Source of the DNA: Hymenopellis radicata
Lineage: Eukaryota > Basidiomycota > Agaricomycetes > Agaricales > Physalacriaceae
Assembly (NCBI GenBank): GCA_015501595.1
Contig: JADNRX010000005.1
Location: forward strand, 434,001-498,000
DNA length: 64,000 bases
Direction of reading: 5' to 3'
Shown one piece after another: positions 23,145 to 33,958 of the stretch. The translations under genes were made by a program, and so were the position numbers. Each line of letters begins with the position of its first letter. Within the stretch, counting starts at the first letter, position 1. Below the pieces are notes generated by a model that saw nothing but the letters and a program-made list of their open reading frames with translations, was not told where the DNA came from and did not search any database.

Positions 23145-23406
23145 GTTCTTCTTCTCTCTCCATCAAGGCGACATAGTAGCGAGGCTTTGGATATACCCAC
23201 GCTGTCAGTGTGTACTCTAGGACTTGGACTTGCGGACTCACGAGATAGTGGACCCCTTTTGTTCCGACGTCGTCGTATCCTGAATTATCAATAAGTATCA
23301 TTGTTAGGAAAGAACGCAAAGGGCATATATTGAAGCCAACGAGAAGCACGTAGTAATCGTAATTGTACATCACAAAAAGGAATATCGAGGTCCATAACGG
23401 TATCAC
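23145..23406. other. Convergent 3' intergenic
   Basis: Between the 3' ends of the DUF6534 gene and the ATPase. A minus-strand ORF here (23083-23406) has no recognisable domain and overlaps the DUF6534 tail; not called. Confidence 0.4.
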
Positions 23407-26400
23407 CTAGACAATTGAGGAACTTTCAGAAGAGGTAGTCGACGGGATGACCTTCTCTGGCGACGAGAGAACGACTTTGAACACAGATTTCCTAACAATC
23501 TTCCAGATGTCGCACCACAGGATGAATGCAAGAGTCATGGCAACGATAACGCCCCACTCCCACCCAATGGCGTGTTGGTAAAATACCACTTCGTTCAGGA
23601 CAGGAACGTAGATCGCTTTTGAAGACACGTTAATAACGAATATAAAACTTTATGGAGAGACACGGGCTTACGAAGAACAGAACTTGCGCAAGCGAGGATG
23701 ACAGACCAGAAGAGGACCTTGTTCTCATAGAGCGTCTTGTAGAAAGGAATCCCGGGTTCGAGGCGGAATACGGAGCGATCGACTGGAAGGGAGGGAGATC
23801 AGACGCGTCAGTGATAGGTGACATGGCGCTAGTCACTCACAAGATTTGAGAACCCAGGCATACAACATGAACTCGACGATGAGGGTGGCGAAAACGGTGC
23901 TTCTGGCGCGCGCGACAAGGGTGCACTGCTCCGAGAATCCGCGGTTGCAGCGAGAGGCGAGGTCTCCGGGTTCGACACCGGCGTACATGACGATCACGAA
24001 CTAGAGCGGTATGAACAAGTCTTCGAGGAGTAGGTGTCATTCCAGAGCTTACACTAATGAGACACGTTATCCCAATAACAATTCCATACGCGAACGTATC
24101 GAGAATCAACGCCCACGTGAAGACACCATCCTTGACAGAATGAGGCGGTTTCTTCATGAGATCAAGGGGAGCCTTTTCCGTGCCGAGTCCCAGAGACGGT
24201 GGCGTCCCCGTAATCTTCACAATTGGTTGAGTAAACTCTAACAGGATCACTACACATTCAACTAACCATATTGACCCACAAGATGGCGAGCGGGCTAAGT
24301 GGAAACACACTAGAGCCGTCTTTATCTTTGAATCCAAGACCAGCGACGAGGAGAACGACGAGCGCGACGTTGGTACTGAGCAGGTGAAGACTGAACCTAT
24401 TACACAAAAGCTGTGTTAAATAATCGTTCCTCCGGCACGAGAATGAAAACGTACCTCTGAATATTCAGGAACAGTCTTCTCCCTTCAGCCACCGCAGAAC
24501 GTATAGAATCAAAGTTACTACAAGGAGAAGTCATGGTCGGTCAAAACCAAAATCTCCAGTACACTTACTCGTCGGTAAGCACCAAATCACTCGCATCCTT
24601 CGCCACATCGCTCCCCGCCAGACCCATCGCGATCCCAATGGGCGCGAGCTTCAGCGCCGGCGAATCATTCACCCCGTCGCCTGTCATCGCCATATGTCGC
24701 CCCCTCCTCTTCCCAGCTTTGATCATACGCACTTTCGTTTCCGGGGCGCATCGCGCGATGACAAGTGGCAGCTCGGGAAGGGCATCGATTTCAGAGTCCG
24801 ACATGCGGTCGAACTGCGTTGCCTATCAGTTGGCTTTAGTTGTCAGTAGGTTGAGAGAGTGTCAGTGATACTGACGGTCATTACAACACTAGCTGGCGCA
24901 TCCCTGGTGATAATCTCGACGCTCTCTGCGATGGCTTTGGCCGTCGTCAAATGATCCCCGGTTAACCTACAATATAGTTTTAGTTTGCACTCCACACAGA
25001 AAACTCGGGGCGTACATATGAACAACAATGCCAGCTTCTTTACACGCTCTAACGGCGGACAAGGTCTCTGGACGGGGAGGGTCGAAGATTCCTACGACAT
25101 GAAATTCAGTTTGGGCTATTGGGAAGTGAGCAGAAGACGTACCAGCGAGACCAAGGAAAGTAAAGTCGCGCTCAGCGGCTTCGCGCGTGATACCTGCAAC
25201 CTCGATGGGGATGAAGATACGCTGAGCGAGACCAATGACGCGGAGACCTTGGCTAGCGAGTTCTTCGGCTTTGGCTAGGAGCAGTTGACGTATGTCGTCG
25301 GTCAAGGGGCTGTACCGTTAGGCGCAGTGGCTGGCGAAGGAACATAAGATGTAGATCCCTCCAGAAGACGCTCTACCTGCGAAGGAGATCAATCATCAGT
25401 ACGAGAGGTAGATATAGTACTCACAGCCCCCTTCGTGAGACAGATAGAAGAACCCGGGTTATCATGGTCCAAATAAATAGTAGACATCTTCTTAGTCTCG
25501 CTCGAGAACGGGAACTCGACCTGAAGCTGAAAGCGAAAGCCACCATTTTTATCTTCGTCGATACTAGACTGGCCCTTCTCATCACACACAGTCTCCTCGA
25601 TAACAGTGGCGGCTTCATCTTCATCAGGAGTGAGCGTGGGTCGGCCCATTCCCAGCTTCGTAGCGAAGACTTGTAATGCAACTTCCGTAGGATCACCAGT
25701 GGACACCCAGACTCCGGCATCGTTCTGTTGGATTGTCGCGACATTACAAAGCGACGCGACGCGGAGAGTCTGGGCGAGACCTTCATCAAGGTTGCTAGGA
25801 TCGACAGCGGGGCCTTCATCGCCGCCTTTATGAACCGTGCCAACTGGCTCCAGCGCATTCGATGCAGTCTGAGTGCTCAACTCGTACCCTTCACCAGGCG
25901 CACCGGCGATCCACATCTTGCGGACGGACATTTTCCCTGAACTTTGATTAACGTTTACATTAGGGAGCGGGATGTGTCGAGCTTACCTAGAGTGAGCGTA
26001 CCGGTTTTGTCACTGCAAATATCGGTGACACCTCCGAGGTTCTCTAGCGCGTCGAGCTTGCGAACAATGACGTTCTGTTTCGCCATACGACGCGTGCCCA
26101 ACGACATTGTGAGAGTGAGCACGACGATGAGAGATTCTGGTACGATTCCAACTGCAACAGCAATAGCCTAGTCATAAAAATGAATAAACAGGCTTGATAA
26201 CAAAGAGCGAGAACATACATAAATCGTAACTTCCTCGGTGATCTGGAATTTAGCGACAGCGAACACGACCATCGCGAGGATAAAAGCACAAAGGAAAAGG
26301 ACGTAAGCCAACTTGGTCAGCTTTCGCTGGAGAGGTGTACCAGTCCGGACACCGCTGTAATTGAGGATCATGTCCTTCACGCGGCCGAAGAACGACATTC

Positions 26401-27477
26401 CACTCTTGTCGTCTTTGTTATTCTTGCTGTTCATGGCGTCGGCGATGCGGCCAATCTGCGCTGACATCCCAGTGGCGATGACAATTCCGGAGCCACGACC
26501 TTGGGTGACGATTGTAGATGAATAGCATAGGTTGATACGGTCCCCCAGGGGGATATCGGTTTCTTTGAAAGTTTCAGTTGACTTTGCCACTGCGATAATG
26601 TGTGAGTAGAAAGAACGGCGTTTGGAAGTGATCCTTACCTGGAACAGATTCGCCGGTGAGCAACTGCTCCGATACTTCCAAGTTGGAGATGACGAATAGG
26701 CGCAGCTTCGGGAATAGTGAGGAGAGAATTCGATCATGTGAGTGAGACTACTTACATCGGCGGGAATAACGTCGCCTGCCTTGATTTGAACGACATCACC
26801 TGGTACAACGTGTTTGGATGGTACAACGGCGGGCTGTCCGTCACGAATCACGACAGCGGTGGGAGAAGATAGTTGGCGGAGAGAATCCATCGTACGTTCA
26901 GCCTTGTATTCTTGAACAAATCCGATGCTATCGAAGAGGTGAGCTGTATATCACCCAAAGGGAGGGAAACGTACACAGTATTAACAGTAATTACACCTGC
27001 GATAACACCGCCTTCCACCCAATCCTGGACACCGAAACTGAGTCCCAAAGCCGCCAACAGCACGAGCGTGAGCGCGTTGGCTATGATAGAGCTGAGTGCT
27101 AAACAACTTTGCGATTACACGAGCAGTCTTACCGAGCTGGCTGACTAGCAGACGAAGGAGCGATATTCCTTCATCGCCCCGATCGTGTTCTCTCCGTACT
27201 GAGCGAGACGGGCCGCAGCAGCGTCTTTGGTGAGGCCTTCAGTAGAAGAAGTGCCGAGCACGTCGAGTAAACGGGGGATGGACAATGTGTGCGCGCTTGT
27301 CGCGACATCCACGTCCGAAATATCAGTGCGTGACGACGAGGTTCGGGTTATTTCCCGCGATTGGGTGGGTTGAAAATGCGGTATAGGTGGCTCGTCGGTG
27401 CCATCTGCAGCGGGCTGGTCACATTTCTGGTCCACATTTGCTGTGGCATGACTGGTGTTCGTTGAAGTTTTTTCCAT
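23407..27477 (-). CDS. ENA1: P-type cation ATPase, ENA (type IID) family
   Basis: A long multi-exon gene of about 1,100 residues. It has an N-terminal cation-ATPase module ([25 protein letters not shown]), then [47 protein letters not shown] and LTGES. M4 and the phosphorylation site follow ([30 protein letters not shown] near 25990-26020). Then come [25 protein letters not shown] and the C-terminal helices with ARSTVFATL and QHAIGWEWG. The IVPESL and [14 protein letters not shown] segments fit ENA sodium/potassium efflux pumps better than PMR1 or SERCA types. It acts at the plasma or endomembrane in salt and pH tolerance. One base is missing at a C4 run (27177-27180), between GENTI and DEGISLL. 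Otherwise frames join by normal introns. Confidence 0.85.
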
Positions 27478-28754
27478 TCAAGAGGGGGGAAAGAGATGGA
27501 AAGCGGTGTGGGCTCGATACCCGGCCTTTATAAAGCACCCAGAGGGTGGAGTGCTAAGAGAATTTTGGTATCAATTGACAAATGGTCATAAGAACGAGCA
27601 TGCCAAAAGTGTAGGGGACTGGGGGGGTCCGCGTCTGGGAGCACGGACGACGACCACCGTGGCGCAGTCGACAGCAAATTGGGAGGTTTTGCACATTGTA
27701 GGGAACGTCGAGGACTCAGAAGAAGAAACGTCCAGGAAACGTCCTCAAGGTAGCTCGCCAAGCCCGTGCCAAGAACGTCGACACGACCTGTTCACGTTAT
27801 CGCGGGCCGACCGAAGGCCAAAAGTCATGCTCGGATCGGCATCCTGGCATTATATCTTATCAGCTGCTCTCACAACGAACTCGTCTTCGACTTCGTCTTC
27901 GAGCTACCCAGTATGTGAAATTGTCAGTCTAAGCTACTTGGCGGAAGGGAGGCGCACGGTGGCGTTCTTAGCCGGCAGAGGACACTGGATAGCAACTGGA
28001 ACTTTGAACGCGTGCCGCCATGTGAAATCGGAGTTCATTGCTAAAAAGGATCATCTCCCCTAAGCGCGCATCTTTGTAGTACTAGTATTATCCGAATCGT
28101 CGAGAAAAATACGTCGGTGACTCTTAACTCCATCCACCATAACATTTTCGCAAGAACAAAGCCAGGCCTGCGCTCATGTTGGCAGCTCGGTCATGGTCAC
28201 ATTCCTGTTCGAACGTCAGTCCGCACTCATGGACTGTCATCATGATGACACTGATGTTTGTCCGGATGTCGACGCTGAAGTCTCTGGAGGCAGTTCAGGC
28301 GTCTACATTGCGCCGTATCCTTGACCTGAGGATGCGCTCGTCTTTCACGAAGGACTCCGATGCCGGCGGTTAATGTTGTGCCTTGTCAGATTTACAGTTA
28401 CTGCCCACCCACCTCAGTTCTTGGCTCGGTGACCTGGACGCCATGGTGGTTGCCGAGCTACGCCAGCTGTATTATACCATTGATGCATCAAACACGCACA
28501 GCATGCCGCGCTGGACGCGAAGATCTCTACCTCTTTATATTTCTTGAGGCGCGGTCGGCTCGAGCCTCGGCAACATCTTGCCTCCGCCATTACCTATCTC
28601 GTGTCGCGATCGCAAACCACCGCTATCAAGAAGAGCGATGCGTTGAATCTTTTGTGCGCTGTATTGCCTGGTGTATAATCATTCGAAATCTTCAACCAAG
28701 ATATAAGTACAAGCAGGAACACATATACTAGTACTTCCACGAGTTCGCCAAAAA
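27478..28754. other. Intergenic upstream of the ENA-type ATPase
   Basis: 1.28 kb without a supported gene. A plus-strand ORF of 202 codons (27455-28063) overlaps the ATPase start and has no domain signal. The region holds the ATPase promoter and the 3' end of F-box 2. Confidence 0.4.
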
Positions 28755-30351
28755 TCACCCTCGTTGCTGAAGCATTGTCAGAAATCAAAATCGAGATAGA
28801 GAGTTGGAAACTTACCATTGTCGGAATATACTTCTGTGTGTCGTCCAAAACATCAACGTCTCCAGGGACAGTATCAAGATGCGGCTCGTACAGGTATTCA
28901 TCGATCCACTGTACATTCAGACCTGCAGATCTGAACTTCCACAGCGTCAGTGCAAGAGACGAGCCCGCCAGAGAATCAGATCCAGGTGGCCGAAAGTCGT
29001 CCACGTATCTAACCCTTCGGAGACGGAGTTTCTGCAATCGGATGCAAGATGAACTCCTCTTTTCGTCGTCCCAACGCGACTCAATCAGCCCCTCCAATGC
29101 AGGGCCTTCGAAAATGTAGTTCTGGTTCCTTCCGATAACTTCCAACTCAGTCATCCTTGGAAGCAACACACTGGCATTGCGTACTGCGGCAGTGAGCTTT
29201 CCAAGAATGCCTACTATGTCTCGCCTACGACTCGGAAGGCTCCACTCGAATTCTAGCTGCAGACTCCGCACAGTAAAACTAAGCTTCGCAAAAAGCTGTT
29301 GGAGAAACTTGGCGTCTTCGATAGATGAATCCACGCTGATATTGAGAGTGCCAATGGTAGCTCCGGAGCGCTCAAACATGGCGCAAAGAGAAGCAGCTAC
29401 GTCTGCACTGAGACCTTCGACTGGGCAAGCTTCTGTAAAATGGTGAAGATGAAATTCCGACGAGAGTGACAACTCTTTGACCCCAGGAAGCCGCAGCTTG
29501 TCCACCATGAGCGACATCGCAGCTACCGCACAACTGGATAGCTTCAGATGGCGAAGGGAGTCAAGCGTAATGCACCGCTCGGGAACTACTGCTCCAAGGG
29601 GCTGAATATACCTGAGATGTAGGAAGTCTAGAGCAACCATACAAGGAAGAACGTTAAAGAAATGACCATGGTCATCAAACCCGCCGGCGAAGGACGTAAT
29701 GCTGGACCAGGCGACATCGAAATGAGGGAAGGGGAAGTTAAGACTCAGATCAAGGAGAGACTGGGATAAGTCGACCACGTCGACGGAAATGAGTGGCGAG
29801 CTTGGAGTAAGAATTGATTCGTCAGGCTCCACAAACAATGATAGCGTCTCCAACCGCGGAAGATAATCCGGGTCAAAGAGCGTCTTGAATTCGATGTTTG
29901 TCCTGTCGAAAAACCAAATAGGGGCGCTGCAGGAGAGCGAGCGCAGGCGGATGGAATGTGAGCGTAACAACTCAAGCGCTTCGTTAATGATGTTCCATCT
30001 TTTCCGGAAACGGTCCTCCGGCATATTGGCGATGCGAAGAGTGATATCCAGCGGGTGACCGTGGGCAACCCTCAGACATTGGGCGATATAGGCCAAGTCC
30101 AAATCACCAGGTTGTGGCGGTCCAAGCTCACCGTAGCAAGGGTTCATCCGCTGTGAGAGGTCTTCAACTTCCACCGTGATCTTTGACCACAAGAACTTGG
30201 AATTCAGCATGACGCGACTCCAGTTCCTGCAGACGAGTTGGATAATGGTGCGCGTTTTGCCACGGTATCTGGGGTCACCGATGGCAAGGCGAAATATTTC
30301 GGCCAGATGCTCATTTGGAATATCGAGGATGCGCTGGCCGGGGTGAGACAT
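28755..30351 (-). CDS. F-box/LRR protein 2
   Basis: The main exon runs 28816-30351. A 49-base intron with a GTAAGT donor then joins a 12-base final exon (ending QRG and stop at 28755). Without that splice the frame runs on to 28594 with an unrelated hydrophobic tail. The F-box is ILDIPNEHLAEIFRLA with LVCRNWSRVM. Leu-rich repeats follow, including LRSHSIRLRSLSCSAPIWFF, HFDVAWSSITSFAGGFDDH, LRHLKLSSCAV and LQKLRLRRVR; the end is GDVDVLDDTQKYIP. About 515 residues. It is a close paralog of F-box 1 and 3 and likely an SCF substrate adaptor. The start MSHPGQ matches the starts of the paralogs; an upstream ATG exists at 30498. Confidence 0.85.
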
Positions 30352-30842
30352 GGTGGTGGAATAGCAAGCAGAGGATCGACGCAATGCGGTATGCGGTGAC
30401 TCATGTTTGCTCTTGTATTTTGGTCGTAGCCGAGTCGGCGGACGGCGGCTGCGTATACGTTCCAGTTGCGTTCCAGGCAACCTTTTCAACATTTGCACCC
30501 TTCTTCCTCGCCGTGGGGCCCATCTTCTGCCTTATCGGAAACTCGGACACGTTACCCTCTACGCGTCATGCTATAAGAGATTCTATAGCGTACCGCCACA
30601 CCCCCCACTGTTTGACCTGCCAGTCTTATCATGCCATGACGTTCATACATACCCAATCCGCGCCTCGTTTTTCCGATTATGCTGTTGACTTGTTCAAAAA
30701 GCACAAACATGACATATATGAAGTTGTAGTACAAGCAGAACACGAAGCAATCATTTCCTCAAGGATCGCAATCATCGACGAGTCATCTAGAACAAATGCT
30801 GTGATTGAGTATGGATTGGTATCGGAAGGAGACTTTGAACAC
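30352..30842. other. Intergenic between F-box 2 and 3
   Basis: No gene supported. A 267-codon plus-strand ORF starting at 30315 crosses into the F-box 3 coding region on the opposite strand and has no domain; it is a shadow ORF. Confidence 0.4.
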
Positions 30843-32369
30843 CTACACACTTATTGGTATATACTGTCGGGCATCCTCCAAAACATCAACATCGCCAGAG
30901 ACCCAATCCTGATACGGCCTGTGCAAGGATTCGTCCAACCATTGCACGTCGAGACCCTCGAATCTCAGCTTGCTCAACGTCAGGGCAAGAGAGGACATGG
31001 CCAGAGAATCAGACTCGGGTTCCTGATCGTCATATTCATCGCCTTGGAATCTAACTCTCCTGAGACGCAGTTTTTGCAACCTTGTCAAGGATCCCTTGCC
31101 CCCGAACTCCCACCGTGATATGACCAGCCTCTCCAAACCAGGGCATTTGAAGAGTGCTTCACGGCCATAATCAGGGTTAACACCAACGAGCTCCAGCTCA
31201 AGCAGTCTTGGAAACAATGACTTTGCCTTGTCTCGTACGGTGAGCTGATTGAGAAAGGCTGCGATCTGCGGGCGCTTGTAGTCGGCCGAAAACTCGACTC
31301 GCAGACTGTACACGCTGGCGTCAAGACGCGCACAAAGCTGTACAAGGAAGGGTGATTCGATGGGGGGCTCTATGCTGATATCCAAAACGCCGACGGTAGC
31401 TCCGGAGCGCTTGAGCATGCAGCAGAGAGAGTCAGCCATTTTGGGAATAATAGCTTCCACTGCGCAAGCTTTCGTCAGGTGATGATGATGTGTTTCCGTC
31501 TTCAATAACGAAAACTTTTGGAGCGCCGGAAGCCATAGATTGTCCGCTATGGAGGAGATCGCGGATAAGGCACACTTGGACAACTTCAGGTGGTTAAGGG
31601 CCTCGAGCGTGAGCTTCCGCTGGGGAACTTCAGCGCCAAGGGGCTGAATGTGCGTGAGATGGAGAGTTTGTAGCGCGGCCATACCAGAGAGGACCTGAAA
31701 GAAATGGGTATGGTCGTCAAATCCGCCAACAAAAGATGTAATGTTGGCCCAAGCGACGTCGAAAAGAGGGAAAGGGAAGTTGAGGTTTAGATGGCGGAGG
31801 GACTCGGACAATTCAATCTTAGCGGAAAGAAGGTGTGCCAAATCCTGGCCGGAATCCGCGTTAACGACTAACGACAACCTTTCCAATTGAGGAAGGTCGT
31901 CGCGGTCGATAAAGCTTTCAATGACTCCTTTGTTGAAAACCCACGAAGGGCCACTGCAAAAAAACGACCGCCAGCGGATAGAGTGTAACTGTAGCACTGA
32001 AAGCGCCTCGTGGAGAGAAAAAAGGGTGTCGTAGCGAAAGTGCTTTGGGACATCGACACGAATGATAATGTCCAGAGGATGGCCGTGGGTAATCACGACG
32101 CATTGCGATATGTAGGATACATCTGGTCCACAGAATTGGGATGGAATGCTGGACCAAGGAGGCGTTTCATCGGCTAGGTCCTTGACATCTATGACGATTT
32201 GGGACCACAAAGACTTGGAATCCAACATAACCCTTCTCCATCTCCGACAGACGAGTTGGATGTTCGTCCGCGTGTCGCAACGACAGTGACGGTTACCCAA
32301 CGCAAGGCGGAATATTTCCGTCAAAAGTTCGCTGGGAATATCGACGATAGTTGGGGCGGGAGCTGACAT
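30843..32369 (-). CDS. F-box/LRR protein 3, single exon
   Basis: One uninterrupted frame of 508 residues. F-box: IVDIPSELLTEIFRLA and LVCRRWRRVM near the start. Leu-rich repeat body: LRHLNLNFPF, ITSFVGGFDDHTHFF, LQTLHLTHIQPLG, LNHLKLSKCALS, LERLVISRWE, LQKLRLRRVRF. The end is SGDVDVLEDARQYIP then ISV. It lies next to F-box 2 in the same direction, so tandem duplication is likely. It is the best preserved member of the group and a good reference for the damaged F-box 1. Targets are unknown. Confidence 0.9.
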   Translation of the reverse strand: MSAPAPTIVDIPSELLTEIFRLALGNRHCRCDTRTNIQLVCRRWRRVMLDSKSLWSQIVIDVKDLADETPPWSSIPSQFCGPDVSYISQCVVITHGHPLDIIIRVDVPKHFRYDTLFSLHEALSVLQLHSIRWRSFFCSGPSWVFNKGVIESFIDRDDLPQLERLSLVVNADSGQDLAHLLSAKIELSESLRHLNLNFPFPLFDVAWANITSFVGGFDDHTHFFQVLSGMAALQTLHLTHIQPLGAEVPQRKLTLEALNHLKLSKCALSAISSIADNLWLPALQKFSLLKTETHHHHLTKACAVEAIIPKMADSLCCMLKRSGATVGVLDISIEPPIESPFLVQLCARLDASVYSLRVEFSADYKRPQIAAFLNQLTVRDKAKSLFPRLLELELVGVNPDYGREALFKCPGLERLVISRWEFGGKGSLTRLQKLRLRRVRFQGDEYDDQEPESDSLAMSSLALTLSKLRFEGLDVQWLDESLHRPYQDWVSGDVDVLEDARQYIPISV

Positions 32370-32632
32370 GGCGATGGTTCAGATCAGACTGCGGTTACTA
32401 TTAGATTAGACATGCAGTCAGGTCCGTTATGTAAGCCCGGACTAGCAACTTGACCTTTAACCATGTCTCCTACATTGCTCGCATGTTGGCTGCGCTGATA
32501 ATGTTAAACAGGTTGCACAAGGTGTACTCAGCGCCATATTCTCTGCATGCACGATTCGGCTAGGCTGGTTTCAAAGAAGGGTGTTGCCTTCGACGTCGCG
32601 TGCAATGGCTGCCACAAGGCCAAGGTTAAGGT

Positions 32633-32890
32633 GTGTGTTTGAGGATCATTGTCGAGCAGATGAATGCCATACTTGGAGACCACCAGAAGAGATTCAGAGA
32701 GTTTACCGAGGCTCACTTTTGCTTCATCCGTGCTTGCCTTGTACTGTACGTGCGTTCACTGACAGAAGCCGATGTCACCTTCCCGCCTGATGCATTGAAG
32801 GCGTTTCTTGAGGCATCGGCAAAGAGAGACCTTGAAAGGTCCCAGGATGTACAGATGCTGAGGAGGGTAGAACAATGGAGGATGTCATAG
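32633..32890 (+). CDS. Possible small hypothetical protein
   Basis: An 85-residue frame reads MCLRIIVEQMNAIL, then HFCFIRACLVLYVRSLTEADVTFPPDALKAFLEAS and a charged end. The amphipathic helix pattern looks protein-like, but there is no known family. The ATG may lie in a longer exon, since the frame is open a little upstream. The rest of 32370-33044 shows nothing else. Could be non-coding. Confidence 0.3.
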   Translation: MCLRIIVEQMNAILGDHQKRFREFTEAHFCFIRACLVLYVRSLTEADVTFPPDALKAFLEASAKRDLERSQDVQMLRRVEQWRMS

Positions 32891-33044
32891 AAATGCGTAA
32901 ATAAGCATTGTCGACGAGGAGATTGTTAAATGTACTAAGTACACGCGCAATCGTAATAGTCCTTGGATTGAGAAAGCCTAGCAAAACAATAAATAAGTGC
33001 AGATCAGTATATACAGTGCCAGCCTATACAGATTAGAGTTCGTT

Positions 33045-33830
33045 CTATGTTATAACACATTTTCGTTCGCGTACAATCTTGCCCCATCGGCCTTTCATGC
33101 TCTCCTTGAGCGCCAGATTAAAGACCTCGTGCACGCCAGTGCCTGTTTTGGCGGAACATTCAATGTATTTCGCGCCAATCTCTTTGGCGACGGCACCGCC
33201 CTGCTCTGGAGTTACGGGCGTCTGTCCCTGGGCACTGAGCATGCGTCTTGTCTGCTCATCGCGGCGGAGATCTGTCTTTGTCGCGACTAAAATGAGCGGG
33301 GTGCCTTCACAAAAGTGGGCGACTTCTGGATACCACTGCAGACGGTCAGGTGGAGATATCGCGGGGGGAAATAAGAGTGACACACTTTGTCTTGTACGTT
33401 TCCCAAACTTGTCGGGAAATCGATGGAGAAGACGATGAGGATGACGTTGCTTTCGGGGTAACTGAGTGGCCTGAGGCGGTCGTACTCTTCCTGGCCAGCG
33501 GTGTCCCAGAGGGCGAGCTCGATCTCCTTGCCGTCAAAGTTCACCTGGGTGACATAGTTCTCGAATACCGTCGGTATATATGCCTGTAAGCGTCAATTGG
33601 AATGATAGGAATCGAGGACGAAGGACAAGGAACGCACCTCTGGGAAGCGGTTCTCCGCATAGACGATGAGAAGACAGGTCTTTCCACAGCCACCTTCCAT
33701 GGGGCGGGGCGTAAGCTTTGGGCAGCCAAATACGAGATTAAGCCGCACCGTCTCCCACTACGACGAGCTTGCGCTTGAGGTCGGGTCGTCGGGACGGTAG
33801 CGAGGTCTGAGCAGAGTAGGAGGTATCCAT
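33045..33830 (-). CDS. RHO4: Rho4-type small GTPase
   Basis: Four exons (33749-33830, 33638-33693, 33386-33583, 33045-33335) give 208 residues. P-loop: [11 protein letters not shown]; effector loop: [13 protein letters not shown]3: [19 protein letters not shown]; then [16 protein letters not shown]4 position [13 protein letters not shown] near the end; C-terminal CAAX box CVIT for prenylation. GDGGCGKT, the PTSL.NV.D.WYPEV segment and PVTPEQG.AVAKE favour Rho4 over Rho1 or Rho2. Rho4 promotes septum formation, actin rings and wall secretion at the plasma membrane. It therefore shares a process with the septin at 6469. It diverges from GPI1 with 128 bases between the start codons. Confidence 0.9.
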
Positions 33831-33958
33831 GGCGGGTAGAGACGAGAAAGAGCGGTGGGGAACGACGAGGTAGCTGGTCAACGAGGAGTGCCTATCACGT
33901 GGCCGTTTTTGCTCTGCTCCGGCGGTTTGATTCCGTTCCATGATGAGCACCGTATAGG
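33831..33958. promoter_or_regulatory. Short divergent promoter RHO4/GPI1
   Basis: 128 bases between two outward ATGs. It must hold both core promoters and both 5' leaders, so the genes may be co-regulated. No classical TATA box is obvious. Confidence 0.55.

Noticed and set aside
23083..23406. Minus-strand ORF between the ATPase and DUF6534 gene
   Set aside because: The ATPase C-terminus already ends at 23407 with a typical tail; this ORF overlaps the DUF6534 last exons antisense.
27455..28063. 202-codon plus-strand ORF upstream of the ATPase
   Set aside because: Overlaps the ATPase start on the other strand, no domain, composition not protein-like.
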